Positions 16,729-26,376 of a stretch of 64,000 nucleotides of DNA are shown piece after piece. The stretch comes from Sporobacter sp963675425. Lineage in GTDB: Bacteria; Bacillota; Clostridia; Oscillospirales; Oscillospiraceae. Made by a program: the position numbers and the translations under genes. The first letter of the stretch is position 1, and every line of letters starts with the position of its first letter. The stretch covers positions 2,914,001 through 2,978,000 of the forward strand of contig OY776214.1 of assembly GCA_963675425.1 (NCBI GenBank). The letters are read 5' to 3'. The notes beneath the pieces were generated by a model that was not told the origin of the DNA, made no database searches, and saw only the letters and a list, made by a program, of their open reading frames with translations.

Positions 16729-17056
16729 TATAACTGAAGGAATAAATAGAGTGGAAAGGGAGTGCCTCAAAACAAATATGAGGCACTCCTGAAATTTAAG
16801 GCACAAGTATAGCCGAATGAGCCAACAATTACAATAAAATGTGGAAAACGAGCGTACTATTGCAGGGCATCAGGAGGTGTCCTGTCGTCGTTTGGCAGTA
16901 TCCCGGATTTTTTGTAAACCCCAAACGGGTATAGAATAAGGCAGAATATATATCAGGAGGCGAACGGCCCAAAGCCGGGCGTCTCCTTGCGCGCATCATA
17001 GCGGAAAGCCGAAGGCATGTCAAGGGCGGTTGCCTGCGCAGCCGTTCATTTCACCC

Positions 17057-18112
17057 TATTTTCAGAAGGCCGTCATCGGTTGGAAAAACAGACTTTGATT
17101 TGGTCACTTTCCGCAGCTGGCGGTTAAATCCCTCAATGGCGTTCGTGGTGTAGATAAGGGTTCTGACCTCCTGGGGATACTTGAAATACGTACTCAAATT
17201 CGGCCAGTTAGACCGCCAGGATTGTGAAATCTTGGGGTATTTTTTATCCCACTTTTCCGAAAACAGTTCGAGCTGGTATAAGGCTGTATCCTCGTCGACG
17301 GCAGCGTAGACAGTTTTCAGATCTGCCATAAGCGGCTTGATATCCTTGTAGGAAACATACTTTGTGGTGTTCCGAATCTGATGGATGATACACTGCTGTA
17401 TCTCCGTACGGGGAAATACAGCCTCTATAGCGGCGGGAAACCCGGTTAGGCCGTCGACACAGGCGATCAGTATATCGTCAACCCCTCGGTTTTTAAGGCT
17501 GTTCAAAATACCTGTCCAGAACTTGGCGCTCTCGTTTTCTCCTACCCACATGCCCAAAACGTCCCGGATGCCGTCCAACTGTATCCCGATTGCTATATAT
17601 ACGGCCTTCTTGATGATTTGTCCTTCACTGCGAACATGGAAGTGGATGGCATCCATGAATACGACGGCGTAGATGCTCTCCAGAGGCCGCTGCTGCTACT
17701 CCTTCACAACCGGGAGAATCTTGTCGGTTATACGACTAACTGTGCTGTCGGAGACGTCAAGGCCATAGATATCCTTGATGTGAGCCTCAATATCTGATGT
17801 GGTCATTCCTTTGGCATACATGGATAAGATTTTCTCTTCTATATCGCCCGTGAGCGTCGTCTGATTTTTCTTCACCAGCTGCGGGTTGAATTCGCCTTGG
17901 CGATCACGGGGAACGTCCATGGTTACTTCCCCAGAACTGGTCTTCATCTTCTTTTGACTATGTCCGTTCCGGCTGTTATCGGTCTCTTTATTCCTGTAAT
18001 CATACCTGCTGTACCCGAGCTCATCATCCATCTCGGCCTCCAGGCCTCTTTCCAGAAATTCACCGATCATCTCTTTGTAGAAATCCTGTATGTCCTCAAT
18101 ACTTTTGATGCA
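17057..18112 (-). pseudogene. IS256-family transposase fragment, nonsense-interrupted
   Basis: The body runs from IKSIEDIQDFYKEMIGEFLE through DELGYSRYDYRNKETDNSRN to RTLIYTTNAIEGFNRQLRKV. Both ends are missing: the N-terminus abuts IS1182 sequence near 18112 and the C-terminus stops after DDGLLK. Between VVKE and QQRPLESIY a TAG (17696-17698) replaces the expected TGG (Trp). It is a different subtype from copies A and B. It lies inside the IS1182 relic. Confidence 0.85.
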
Positions 18113-19330
18113 CGGTTCAGGACGGGACGGCTGCAAGCTGCGGTAGAAGACCTGTTCTACCAGTATGCCCGAAAGCTGGAAGAGATGGGTGAAACGGACC
18201 ACGAGAGTGTTTTCATCGACGGGACGAAGATAGAGAGCTGTGCCAACAGATATACATTTGTCTGGCGCGGCAGCATGGAGAAGAACCTGGCCCGTCTTCG
18301 GGAGCAAGTGCGCACAGCGTTTCAGGCCAGAGGGATAGAGGGTAATGTCACTGTGGGTAAACTCCGTACTCTCGTCGATGAAGTCTCTCAAAAATACGCA
18401 GATATCGCATTTGTTTATGGCAAAGGTAAGCGGAAAACTCCAGAGCAGCGGGAGCTGGAAAAACTTCAGGACTGGCTTGAGCGATGGGAAAGATACGAAG
18501 AGCAGCTGGCCATCATGGGAACAGCCCGTAACAGCTATTCACGGACAGACCCCAACGCCACGTTTATGCACATGAAGGAAGATCATATGCGCAACGGGCA
18601 GCTGAAGCCCGGTTACAACATGCAAATAGCAGTAAATAGCGAGTACATAACGGGTGTGGCTGCATACCCCGACCGCTCGGACAGCGGTACGCTTATCCCG
18701 TTCCTTAAAGAGATGGAATGTGGTCATCATACGAAATATCGTAAGATCGTTGCCGATGCCGGGTATGAGAGCCAGGATAACTATCTCTATCTGGACAGTC
18801 GCGGGCAGATGAGCTTTATTAAACCGCAAAACTTTAAATATGAGAAGAGCAAGCGGTTTAAGTCGAAAATCGGGCGCCGTGAGAACATGCGGTATGACGA
18901 TCTCGAGGATTGCTACTTCTGTGCCGACGGAAGAATACTTCCCCTGTTCAGGGAGAAATCCGTCGTCACCACGGACGGGTATATTAAGACTACAGCATAT
19001 TATCTATCCGGTGATTGCAGCGGTTGCCAGTACAAGGATAAGTGTTTTCAATCTAAAAAGTATCCCAACAAGATGCTCACAGTCAAGCGTGATCTTGTAG
19101 AACTGGGCGAGCAGTCCCGGCGAAACATAACAACACCGGAGGGGATAAAGCTTCGGCTTAATCGCTCGATACAAGTCGAGGGGGCCCTTTGGTGTCTTGA
19201 AACACGACCGCCATTTTAAACGGTTTCTCACCCGAGGAAGGCATAACATCTCCATTGAACTCTATCTGCTGTGTCTCAGTTACAATATCAACAAGCTGTA
19301 TGCAAAATCTCAAAATAACCGTCTTCAAAA
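18113..19330 (+). pseudogene. IS1182-family transposase, 5'-truncated and frameshifted
   Basis: From RLQAAVEDLFYQYARKLEEM and DHESVFIDGTKIESCANRY through NGQLKPGYNMQIAVNSEYIT, IVADAGYESQDNYLYLD and CxxCQYKDKC, this is the second part of an IS1182 transposase. An extra base near 19186 (gaggGGGCCCTTTGG) shifts the frame before the conserved GVLKxDRxFKRFL region, giving an early stop at 19219; the rest follows in the next frame. The N-terminal third is gone. Confidence 0.9.
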
Positions 19331-19521
19331 TCACCTTTTTGAAAAAATGATTTCGTAAATCCACAAAAAGTGAAAAACGACGTCAGGACACCTCCCGGTG
19401 CCCTGTTAAAGTGCGTTCATTATCCACATCTCAGAGTGATTTTGCAGTTTTCCGTCCGCATTTGTGCCTTTAAATACAGGGAGTGCCTCAATTTGTTTTG
19501 AGACACTCCCACTTATGCGAT

Positions 19522-19601
19522 TGAACCGCCGTGCACTGAACGGTACGCACGGTGGTGTGAGAGGTCGGTCACTCAACTAATGGGTGACCTCCTGCTCGAT
19601 T
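19522..19601 (+). ncRNA. Group II intron 3' end (domains V and VI), remnant
   Basis: GAACCGCCGTG ... CACGGTGGTG folds as a domain V hairpin, followed by gtgagaggtcg and a domain VI-like hairpin (ggtcac...gggtgacc) ending CTCCTGCTCGAT. This matches the tail found behind many bacterial intron reverse transcriptases. No reverse transcriptase or 5' intron end is present; IS1182 lies directly upstream. Confidence 0.65.
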
Positions 19602-19721
19602 GCAGTACAATTCAACTGCTGTAATTTGTTTGTCACGACTTATTTTACGGAAACAAGCGTGAAGGAAAACCCTTGGGGGCATCCTTCACGCTTGTTATTG
19701 TTGTCTTTTTGAGACAGCCCC
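19602..19721 (-). repeat. Insertion-sequence end, right copy of an inverted pair
   Basis: Read inward from 19721 it is GGGGCTGTCTCAAAAAGACA, then a hairpin (aagcgtgaagga ... tccttcacgctt), gtgacaaaca..acagcagtt.aattgtactgca. It is homologous to 6791-6920 in reverse orientation. The group II intron tail abuts its inner side, as if the intron had entered this IS. Confidence 0.6.
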
Positions 19722-19763
19722 TGTTAAGTTTCTCCATATTCTCGTTGTAGAATGAAAATCACA

Positions 19764-19792
19764 TTGACACTGCCAATTCGTCGAAAATAATT
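19764..19792 (+). promoter_or_regulatory. Possible promoter of the exopolysaccharide regulatory genes
   Basis: TTGACA (19764-19769), 17 bp, ATAATT (19787-19792), 80 bp before the Wzz-like gene. A second weaker set ending TAAAAT lies nearer the gene. The -10 is imperfect. Confidence 0.4.
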
Positions 19793-19872
19793 GCATTATT
19801 ATAGTATTATGTGCTAAAATACAGTACTATACATAGTGAGATAATTAAGAACTTATTGACTGAGGTAATCAT

Positions 19873-20553
19873 GTGGAAACAAAAGAGATATCATTAAGGC
19901 AATTATTTGCTATTTTGAAACGGAGAATCTTTGTCATTATCCTATCGACTGCTATATTTGCGGTTGCGGCTTATTTTTATTCTAACAACTATATTACTCC
20001 CTTATACACAGCGAGCATATCGATGTACGTCTACAGCGATCCAAACCGCAAGGATACGAGCATCTCATCTTCGGAGCTTTCGGCCGCTGTTTCTTTAGTT
20101 AACACTTATTTAGTAGTATTGAAAAGCGACAGTGTGCTTGATCAGGTCGTTAAGCAGCTTCAGTTGTCTTATTCTACGGGCGAGATCCGTTCTAGACTAA
20201 CGACCAGTGCTATTGAGATGACGCAGGCATTCACGGTGAGTTATACCGATTCGGACCCGAAGGTTGCACAGTCAATTGTGAATACAATTGCCAAAGTTGC
20301 ACCCGGTGAAATAGTACGCGTCGTCAAAGCGGGTGGCGCGGAGGTCATTGATTATGCAAAAGAACCTATGTCGCCAACTTCTCCAAATACGATGCGTAAT
20401 AGTGCGATTTTTGGGGTGGTAGGTTTTGTACTCAGTTGCGGCGTCTATCTTTTAAAACTATTACTTGATACAAAAATCAGGTTGGAGGAAGATCTTAAGT
20501 ACATCGCTGATATTCCTGTTCTCGCGATAATTCCGCCTCTGATCGAAAACTAG
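19873..20553 (+). CDS. Wzz/CapA-type chain-length regulator and kinase activator
   Basis: A 226-residue membrane protein of the polysaccharide co-polymerase family. Membrane helices lie at about residues 17-36 (IFVIILSTAIFAVAAYFYSN) and 175-195 (AIFGVVGFVLSCGVYLLKLL), with an extracellular domain between. The Pro-rich MSPTSPNTMRN before the second helix is the family signature. The start is GTG with GAGG upstream. In Firmicutes this protein is separate from its tyrosine kinase, which follows 19 bp later, and together they control polymer length and export. Confidence 0.93.
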   Translation: METKEISLRQLFAILKRRIFVIILSTAIFAVAAYFYSNNYITPLYTASISMYVYSDPNRKDTSISSSELSAAVSLVNTYLVVLKSDSVLDQVVKQLQLSYSTGEIRSRLTTSAIEMTQAFTVSYTDSDPKVAQSIVNTIAKVAPGEIVRVVKAGGAEVIDYAKEPMSPTSPNTMRNSAIFGVVGFVLSCGVYLLKLLLDTKIRLEEDLKYIADIPVLAIIPPLIEN

Positions 20554-20572
20554 TGCTGGACGGGAGACAAAG

Positions 20573-21322
20573 ATGAGATCGTTGAAGAAGAAAACCAAGC
20601 CAAAAAGATTCAGAGCCAACGATATTAAGAAGCTACTCAAACATAATTCACCTTTTGCGATAAGAGAAGCTTACAACGCAGCGCGAACGAACCTGATGTT
20701 TACGAACACTGGTGACGGGAGTCCTGTTTATATAGTTACGAGTGCCATGCCAAACGACGGCAAAAGTATTACTTGCCTTAACCTTGCCATTTCTTTTGCC
20801 ATGATGGGGAAAAAAACGCTCGTTATGGACTTTGATATGCGCAATCCCTCGCTTCATAGGTTCTTTAAGCTGCAGCAGGAACATGGCGTTAGCGAGGTTT
20901 TAGCCGGTCTTGATCAACAGATTAGTTTTAAAGAGACGTTCTATGAGAATCTCTGGATGGTTAGTTCCGGCAAGACACCGCCTAATCCTGCTGAATTATT
21001 GTCAGGGGAGAGAGCTGCAAAAATCCTACAATTCGCAAAAGAAAAGTTTGACTATATTTTCATAGATACACCACCAGTCGAGATTGTAACGGATGTTATG
21101 GTGGTTGCCAAGCAAGTAACTGGAGTTATCGTTGTTGTCCGGAGCGGTATTACCGACGGTTCAATCCTGAAGCATAGTATTATGTCGCTTGAGCAAGGAG
21201 GGGCAAGAATTGTTGGTTTCATCCTCAACGATTTAAATCCCAAAAACTATACTTACGGTAAAAAGAATATGTATAAATACTACGAGACATATAAATATTC
21301 ATCTGACGGCAGTAACGTATGA
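20573..21322 (+). CDS. CpsD/CapB-type tyrosine-protein kinase (BY-kinase)
   Basis: A 249-residue cytoplasmic BY-kinase. The Walker A-like motif is MPNDGKSIT, Walker A' is LVMDFDMRNPSLH, and Walker B is IFIDTPPVE. The C-terminus is a Tyr cluster (NYTYGKKNMYKYYETYKYSS), the autophosphorylation site. It works with the upstream Wzz-like activator and the downstream CpsB-like phosphatase to set polymerisation. The stop overlaps the phosphatase start. Confidence 0.95.
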   Translation: MRSLKKKTKPKRFRANDIKKLLKHNSPFAIREAYNAARTNLMFTNTGDGSPVYIVTSAMPNDGKSITCLNLAISFAMMGKKTLVMDFDMRNPSLHRFFKLQQEHGVSEVLAGLDQQISFKETFYENLWMVSSGKTPPNPAELLSGERAAKILQFAKEKFDYIFIDTPPVEIVTDVMVVAKQVTGVIVVVRSGITDGSILKHSIMSLEQGGARIVGFILNDLNPKNYTYGKKNMYKYYETYKYSSDGSNV

Positions 21323-21999
21323 TCCTTGATTTTCACGCCCATATCATGCCTGGGCTGGATCATGGTTGCACCAATATTGAGACATCCCTGTGTCAACTGA
21401 AGTTTGCAAAAAAGGCGAATGTCGACATAGTTGTTGCAACGTCACATTTTTACCCGCACAAGGAAGCGGTAGAAACATTTCTGCGTCGCCGACAAACATC
21501 TTGGAAAATACTTCGACGTGCTTTGACGCCAGATCTGCCGAAGGTATTCTTAGGCGCAGAAACGCTCCTGTTCGAGGGTATGGAGCATATGGACGGCATT
21601 ACAGAGCTATGTCTGGGAGATAAGAAAGTCCTGTTGCTTGAAATGCCGTTATTGACATGGAAGAACAGCTTGTATGATTCTGTCGAGAAGATTCTTAGAA
21701 TGACGGAAACAACGGTGCTCGCGCATGTCGAAAGGTATAATGCAAAAAGTATTGAGATTCTTTTTGAAATGGGCGCATTAGGGCAGATCAATGTTGAAAG
21801 CCTCACTAATATCTTCAAAAGACGAGACCTCATGAAATGGATAGACGAAGACCGTATCGTGGCACTAGGCAGCGATATCCACGGCACAGCAGATAACTAT
21901 AGAAAATTTGCAAAAGCGCATAAGATACTTGGAGATAAGTTTGACGATATCATGTCCAGCTCCCTGCAACTCCTCACTGGCGTAGTCAAAATATACTAG
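21319..21999 (+). CDS. CpsB/YwqE-type tyrosine-protein phosphatase (PHP domain)
   Basis: A 226-residue metal-dependent phosphatase. PHP motifs: DFHAHIMPGLDHG (residues 3-15), ATSHFYPH, LEMPLLTW, LAHVERYN and ALGSDIHG. It removes phosphate from the Tyr cluster of the CpsD-type kinase. The start overlaps the kinase stop by 4 bp. A terminator hairpin follows (22006-22031), so these three genes are one unit. Confidence 0.95.
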   Translation: MILDFHAHIMPGLDHGCTNIETSLCQLKFAKKANVDIVVATSHFYPHKEAVETFLRRRQTSWKILRRALTPDLPKVFLGAETLLFEGMEHMDGITELCLGDKKVLLLEMPLLTWKNSLYDSVEKILRMTETTVLAHVERYNAKSIEILFEMGALGQINVESLTNIFKRRDLMKWIDEDRIVALGSDIHGTADNYRKFAKAHKILGDKFDDIMSSSLQLLTGVVKIY

Positions 22000-22005
22000 A
22001 TGCAA

Positions 22006-22031
22006 AAGAAGCACCGCCCATGGTGCTTCTT
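22006..22031. terminator. Bidirectional terminator between phosphatase and LCP genes
   Basis: The stem aagaagcacc / ggtgcttctt with a 6-base loop, followed by tt on the plus strand and a short T-run on the minus strand. It lies between convergent genes. Confidence 0.75.
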
Positions 22032-22068
22032 TGTCCAGATTGTGACACTATATTAAGATGTGGCTAAA

Positions 22069-23184
22069 TCATCCGTAGATTTTATTTTTCAGGTCCTCGT
22101 TGTTAGCTGAAAAATCTATGCTTAATACTTCCATGCCGCGGATGAAAACGTCACTGTAAGACCCGTCGATAGGAATTCTATCTTGTATAATTATATAATT
22201 TCTCAAATCGGCCAGAGATAAAATGATGGAATAGAGTTCTCCCTTTGTCAGGTTGGTGGAAACATTAGGCAGAACTTCATTCAAAATATTGTTTATCGTA
22301 AAAATATCCGACTGCATTAGCTTGTTAATCAAATTAAGCAGAACTGTGCGTTGCCTTTCTGTGCGCTGAAAGTCGGTACCGACATATCTGATCCTCGAGT
22401 ATCCCAAGGCTTGCTTTCCTGTAAGAGTCAAGTTATTTCCCGCGGTTAACAGTAAATCGTCATCGGCACCAAAACCTTCCAGATTGTTGATATCCTTTAC
22501 ATAATTGTTTAGAATGGGAAGTTCGTCTTCGGTAACGCTAATTTGAACTCCCCCAAGGTCATCGATTATTTTGATAAACGAAAAAAAATTGACTGAGATA
22601 AATTTATCAACCTTGATTTTAAAATTCTCCTCAAGCGTATCCATTAGTAGATTTTCACCACCGACAGCATAAGCGGCGTTTAGTCGGGTATTTCCCACGT
22701 CGGGAATATGCGCATAGATATCACGTAAAAATGAGGTCATGATAATTTGCCGAGTTTTCTTGTTGATTGAAATAAGAATCATACTGTCAGATCGGCCGAC
22801 ATTTTCATCCTGACGCGAATCGCATCCGATTAGCAGTATATTAAAAACATCATTGTCATATTTAATATCGGTGCTATTGTTCTTCAGGTTATCCTCAATT
22901 GCTTTTTCGGCTGCGTTGATTTTAGACTCTGAAGAGCTGCTTACATCAGGTTCCGATCCTGATACAGTGAAGGGCGTGGGGCTACTGATTGGAGGTAATG
23001 TAACGCTAATTGCCGGTGTTGCTTCACCGTTCGTATAATTCACCTTGTCGAGTTTGCTGTTTATGTATAAAACGACAAACAGAACAGCGACAAGGATTAG
23101 AGCGAAAAGAACAATTAGTACTGTGACAACAATCTTTTTTTTCTTTGATTTATTTAGTACGTTATCCGCACTTGGTTTTTCCAT
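22069..23184 (-). CDS. LytR-CpsA-Psr (LCP) family ligase
   Basis: A 371-residue protein: short cytoplasmic N-terminus, one membrane helix at about 18-40, a Ser/Pro/Thr-rich linker, and the LCP catalytic domain from about residue 108. Motifs seen: FNILLIGCDSR, GRSDSMILISIN, SFLRDIYAHIP, LNAAYAVGG and the arginine motif ALGYSRIR. LCP enzymes transfer lipid-linked glycopolymers to peptidoglycan outside the cell. Its presence suggests that the polymer of this cluster is anchored to the wall. It is transcribed opposite to the other genes, with GGAGG before the ATG. Confidence 0.95.
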   Translation of the reverse strand: MEKPSADNVLNKSKKKKIVVTVLIVLFALILVAVLFVVLYINSKLDKVNYTNGEATPAISVTLPPISSPTPFTVSGSEPDVSSSSESKINAAEKAIEDNLKNNSTDIKYDNDVFNILLIGCDSRQDENVGRSDSMILISINKKTRQIIMTSFLRDIYAHIPDVGNTRLNAAYAVGGENLLMDTLEENFKIKVDKFISVNFFSFIKIIDDLGGVQISVTEDELPILNNYVKDINNLEGFGADDDLLLTAGNNLTLTGKQALGYSRIRYVGTDFQRTERQRTVLLNLINKLMQSDIFTINNILNEVLPNVSTNLTKGELYSIILSLADLRNYIIIQDRIPIDGSYSDVFIRGMEVLSIDFSANNEDLKNKIYG

Positions 23185-23359
23185 AATGTTCCTCCAAAAT
23201 TATCCGACGTTTAAGATGACTTGTAATAGTTATTATCTTTCAAACATAGCATTTTGACATTTGGTGTACAACTAAAACCGAATTACTTGCAAAAAAGTAA
23301 TATACTAGACAGTTTTATATAAAAAACAAGTAAAACATCAATTATTTGACAGAAAATTC

Positions 23360-23388
23360 TTGAAAAAATATGAGTTTTGCAGTATATT
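23360..23388 (+). promoter_or_regulatory. Promoter of the glycosyltransferase operon
   Basis: TTGAAA (23360-23365), 17 bp, TATATT (23383-23388), with the same agTATATTTATG context as the promoter of riboswitch R1. It leaves a leader of about 110 nt before the first gene, in which I see no aptamer. Confidence 0.6.
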
Positions 23389-23503
23389 TATGTAAAGCAC
23401 TTTGAAAAAGGGAATTAATGGAATGAGAAAGCCGATTTTTATTTGGATGCGCCTCACATGATTGTGCCTTAATAAAAAGAGAAACATTTGGGAGTGGCAA
23501 AAT

Positions 23504-24217
23504 ATGCGTGAGCGGAACTCTGTCAAAGAAAGATATATGGAAGCAAATATAGAAGCAAATAATGAAAATGTTATTGTTGTGGATTTTGTTAGTCCTTTAG
23601 AAATCCAAGAAAAGATTATCTACACAATAATTAAGAGAAGCTTTGACCTTATCTTTGCGACTATATGTCTGATTTTTTTATCGCCAATTTTTATCATTGT
23701 AGCGATTTTAATCCGTTCTGAATCAAAAGGCAAGATAATTTTCAAGCAGGAAAGAGTCGGTCGTGACGGGAATCTCTTTGAAATGTATAAGTTTCGGTCT
23801 ATGTATATCGATGCAGAGGAGCGCTTAAAAGAGATACAGCATATGAATATGATGAGCGGGCCGGTTTTCAAGGTCAAGAATGATCCACGCATTACTAACG
23901 TCGGTCGAATCATACGAAAAATGAGCATTGACGAGTTACCGCAGTTTCTTAATATCATCAAGGGTGACATGAGCGTTGTGGGGCCAAGGCCGCCTCTACT
24001 CAGGGAGGTTGAGCAATATAGTGAATACCAACGAAACAGATTACGCGTCAAACCGGGGCTCACTTGTTATTGGCAGGTAAGCGGACGAAATACACTCAGC
24101 TTCAGTGAATGGATTGAGTTGGATATTAGGTATATCAGAGAACGCAGCTTATGGACAGATATAAAGATTATTTTTATGACTATTCCGGCTGTATTGACGG
24201 GGTCGGGAGCGTATTAA
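23504..24217 (+). CDS. Undecaprenyl-phosphate sugar phosphotransferase (priming enzyme)
   Basis: A 237-residue short-form polyisoprenyl-phosphate hexose-1-phosphate transferase. One membrane segment is near residues 40-65 (FDLIFATICLIFLSPIFIIV), followed by the catalytic core: FKQERVGRDG, FEMYKFRSMY, DELPQFLNIIKGDMSVVGPR and VKPGLTCYWQVSGRN. It starts repeat-unit synthesis by loading a sugar phosphate on the lipid carrier. The start at 23504 is preferred (GGGAG upstream). It is first of a tightly packed operon to 36819. Confidence 0.95.
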   Translation: MRERNSVKERYMEANIEANNENVIVVDFVSPLEIQEKIIYTIIKRSFDLIFATICLIFLSPIFIIVAILIRSESKGKIIFKQERVGRDGNLFEMYKFRSMYIDAEERLKEIQHMNMMSGPVFKVKNDPRITNVGRIIRKMSIDELPQFLNIIKGDMSVVGPRPPLLREVEQYSEYQRNRLRVKPGLTCYWQVSGRNTLSFSEWIELDIRYIRERSLWTDIKIIFMTIPAVLTGSGAY

Positions 24218-24226
24218 TTAGATAAT

Positions 24227-25354
24227 ATGAAGATTGCATTTATTGGACACAAGCGAATCCCGTCACGAGAAGGTGGCGTCGAAATAGTCGTCAATGAATT
24301 GGCAACGCGATTTGCACAGAACGGACATCTGGTAACTGTATATAACCGGCGTGGACATCATGTTAGTGGAAAAGACATTGTTAAACAGCAGGTCGGGGCT
24401 GATGAGGGTGTATATAAAGGTATTCGCATCATATCTGTTCCTGCGATACAAGTAAAAGGACTTGCTGCACTAACTTCGTCTTTATTTGCAACTCTTCACG
24501 CACTGTTCTGCGGCTATAATTGTATTCATTATCACGCCGAGGGCCCTTCAGCAATGCTATTATTACCACATTTATTTGGTATTCGAACAGTGGCAACTAT
24601 TCATGGCTTAGATTGGCAAAGAGCAAAATGGGGCAATTTCGCTACGAAATACCTGAAGCTTGGTGAGAAAATCGCAGCGAAATATGCGGATGAGGTTATA
24701 GTATTAAGCAAGAACATGCGGCAATATTTCCGCGATATATATAATAGGGAAACGGTCTATATCCCTAATGGAATAGAGGGTACGAATATTCGAAATCCTG
24801 ACGTAATTCAGGATACATGGAAACTTGAAAAGAATAGTTATATTCTTTATTTGGGGCGGATCGTTCCAGAGAAAGGTATTCATTATCTTATTGACGCATA
24901 CCAATCACTTAGTACGAAAAAGTATTTAGTAATTGCCGGGGGATCATCAGATACGAATGATTATATGCGTGAGTTACAAAGCAGGGCAGGATCAAATAGC
25001 AGAATTTTATTTACAGGTTTTGTGCAAGGACAGATGCTCGAAGAATTGTACAGCAATGCTTATGTTTATGTTCTGCCATCTGATCTTGAAGGTATGCCTA
25101 TAAGCCTGCTAGAAGCGATGAGTTATGGTAATTGTTGTATTGTCAGCGATATTCCGGAATGCGTTGAAGTTGTCGAACGACATGCTGTCGTCTTCAGCAG
25201 GGGAGACGTTGATGATCTCCGTGAAAAATTGGCTGATCTAATTAAGTATCCTGAAGTTGTTGATGATTACAAGAGAGATGCTTCACCATTTATTTGCAAA
25301 AAATTTAGTTGGGATAAAATCGTTTGCGAGACTGAGAAGCTTTATAAAAAATAG
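24227..25354 (+). CDS. Glycosyltransferase family 4 (rhamnosyltransferase-like, DUF1972 N-domain)
   Basis: A 375-residue GT-B enzyme. The N-terminal IGHKRIPSREGGVEIVVNEL and VYNRRGHHVSG are characteristic of DUF1972-type transferases, several of which add rhamnose. The nucleotide-sugar half has YLGRIVPEKGIHYLIDAY and the EGMPISLLEAMSYG motif. It should add a sugar to the lipid-linked intermediate at the inner membrane face. The sugar is not readable from sequence. Confidence 0.9.
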   Translation: MKIAFIGHKRIPSREGGVEIVVNELATRFAQNGHLVTVYNRRGHHVSGKDIVKQQVGADEGVYKGIRIISVPAIQVKGLAALTSSLFATLHALFCGYNCIHYHAEGPSAMLLLPHLFGIRTVATIHGLDWQRAKWGNFATKYLKLGEKIAAKYADEVIVLSKNMRQYFRDIYNRETVYIPNGIEGTNIRNPDVIQDTWKLEKNSYILYLGRIVPEKGIHYLIDAYQSLSTKKYLVIAGGSSDTNDYMRELQSRAGSNSRILFTGFVQGQMLEELYSNAYVYVLPSDLEGMPISLLEAMSYGNCCIVSDIPECVEVVERHAVVFSRGDVDDLREKLADLIKYPEVVDDYKRDASPFICKKFSWDKIVCETEKLYKK

Positions 25355-25368
25355 GAGCAGTAAAATAT

Positions 25369-26376
25369 ATGCAGAAAAGAAGACTTTGGGGAACAGTCAT
25401 TGTTACATACCGATGCAATGCTCGCTGTAATATGTGTAATGTTTACCAGTATCCCACAGGGAGACAGGAAGAAATTACACTGGATGAAATTGAAAAGTTG
25501 CCCGAGATGGCTTTCACAAATATAACGGGAGGAGAACCATTTATACGACAGGACATTCCTGAAATCGTTGAGGAACTATATAAGAAATCCGACCGAATTG
25601 TTATTTCTACTAATGGTTATTTTACTGAACGCATTATCGAGTTGTGCAAACGTTTTCCTAAAGTGGGTGTTCGAATCAGTATTGAGGGCTTGCAAGAGAC
25701 AAATGACAAGATCCGCGGCATACCTGATGGGTTTAACCGGGGATATAATACATTAAAGACGCTCGTCGATATGGGACACCCCGATGTGGGCTTCGGAATG
25801 ACCGTACAAGATCTCAACTGCGAAGATCTTGTTCCTCTTTATAGAATATCTAACGAGCTAAATATGGAATTTGCTACTGCAACCTTACATAACTCCTTCT
25901 ATTTCCATAAATATGATAATAAGGTCGATGACAAACTGCATGTTGCTAAAAATTTCGAGGCGCTTATTAATGAGCTGCTGCGGAGTAAAAGTCCAAAGAA
26001 ATGGTTCCGTGCCTTTTTCAACCATGGCCTTATCAACTACATCTATGGACAACCGCGACTATTGCCGTGCGAGATGAGCAAAAATGCATTTTTTGTTGAC
26101 CCCTACTGTGACGTCGTCCCATGCAATGGAACGAATGAAAAGATGATCATGGGCAACTTGCGGGAACAAAGCTGGGAAGAGCTATGGAATTCCGAACGGG
26201 CGGAGAAGGTCAGGGAGCAGATTAATCATTGTGACCGTAATTGTTGGATGATTGGCAGTGCAAGTCCGGCAATGCATAAATATGTTTGGGTGCCTGCATT
26301 ATGGGTTATGAAATATAAGATTTTAAAGAAATATTCCTTAAACGATAATAGCTTTATAGCGGAGCAGATTAAATGA
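25369..26376 (+). CDS. Radical SAM protein with SPASM-like end
   Basis: A 335-residue radical SAM enzyme. Cys16, Cys20 and Cys23 (CNARCNMC) hold the SAM-binding cluster; NITGGEPFIR is the GGE motif. A SPASM-like end carries further Cys (LPCEMSKNAFFVDPYCDVVP; NHCDRNCWM). It lies between glycosyltransferase genes, with a 4-bp overlap to the next, so it is cotranscribed and probably changes a sugar, a lipid-linked intermediate or a peptide. Radical SAM enzymes in such loci are unusual and the substrate is unknown. Confidence 0.9.
   Translation: MQKRRLWGTVIVTYRCNARCNMCNVYQYPTGRQEEITLDEIEKLPEMAFTNITGGEPFIRQDIPEIVEELYKKSDRIVISTNGYFTERIIELCKRFPKVGVRISIEGLQETNDKIRGIPDGFNRGYNTLKTLVDMGHPDVGFGMTVQDLNCEDLVPLYRISNELNMEFATATLHNSFYFHKYDNKVDDKLHVAKNFEALINELLRSKSPKKWFRAFFNHGLINYIYGQPRLLPCEMSKNAFFVDPYCDVVPCNGTNEKMIMGNLREQSWEELWNSERAEKVREQINHCDRNCWMIGSASPAMHKYVWVPALWVMKYKILKKYSLNDNSFIAEQIK

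Larger units (their letters stand above)
16758..19510 (+). mobile_element. IS1182-family element, decayed, copy 1
   Basis: Long inverted ends of about 150 bp: GGGAGTGCCTCAAAACAAAT at 16758 and GGGAGTGTCTCAAAACAAAT read inward from 19510, continuing with matched blocks such as ggaggtgtcctg.cgtcgttt. The transposase has lost its 5' part to an inverted IS256-type fragment and carries a frameshift near its end. No target duplication is seen. Confidence 0.85.

Noticed and set aside
17897..18112. N-terminus of the IS1182 transposase
   Set aside because: This stretch is the antisense strand of the IS256 fragment; homology to IS1182 begins only at about 18113.
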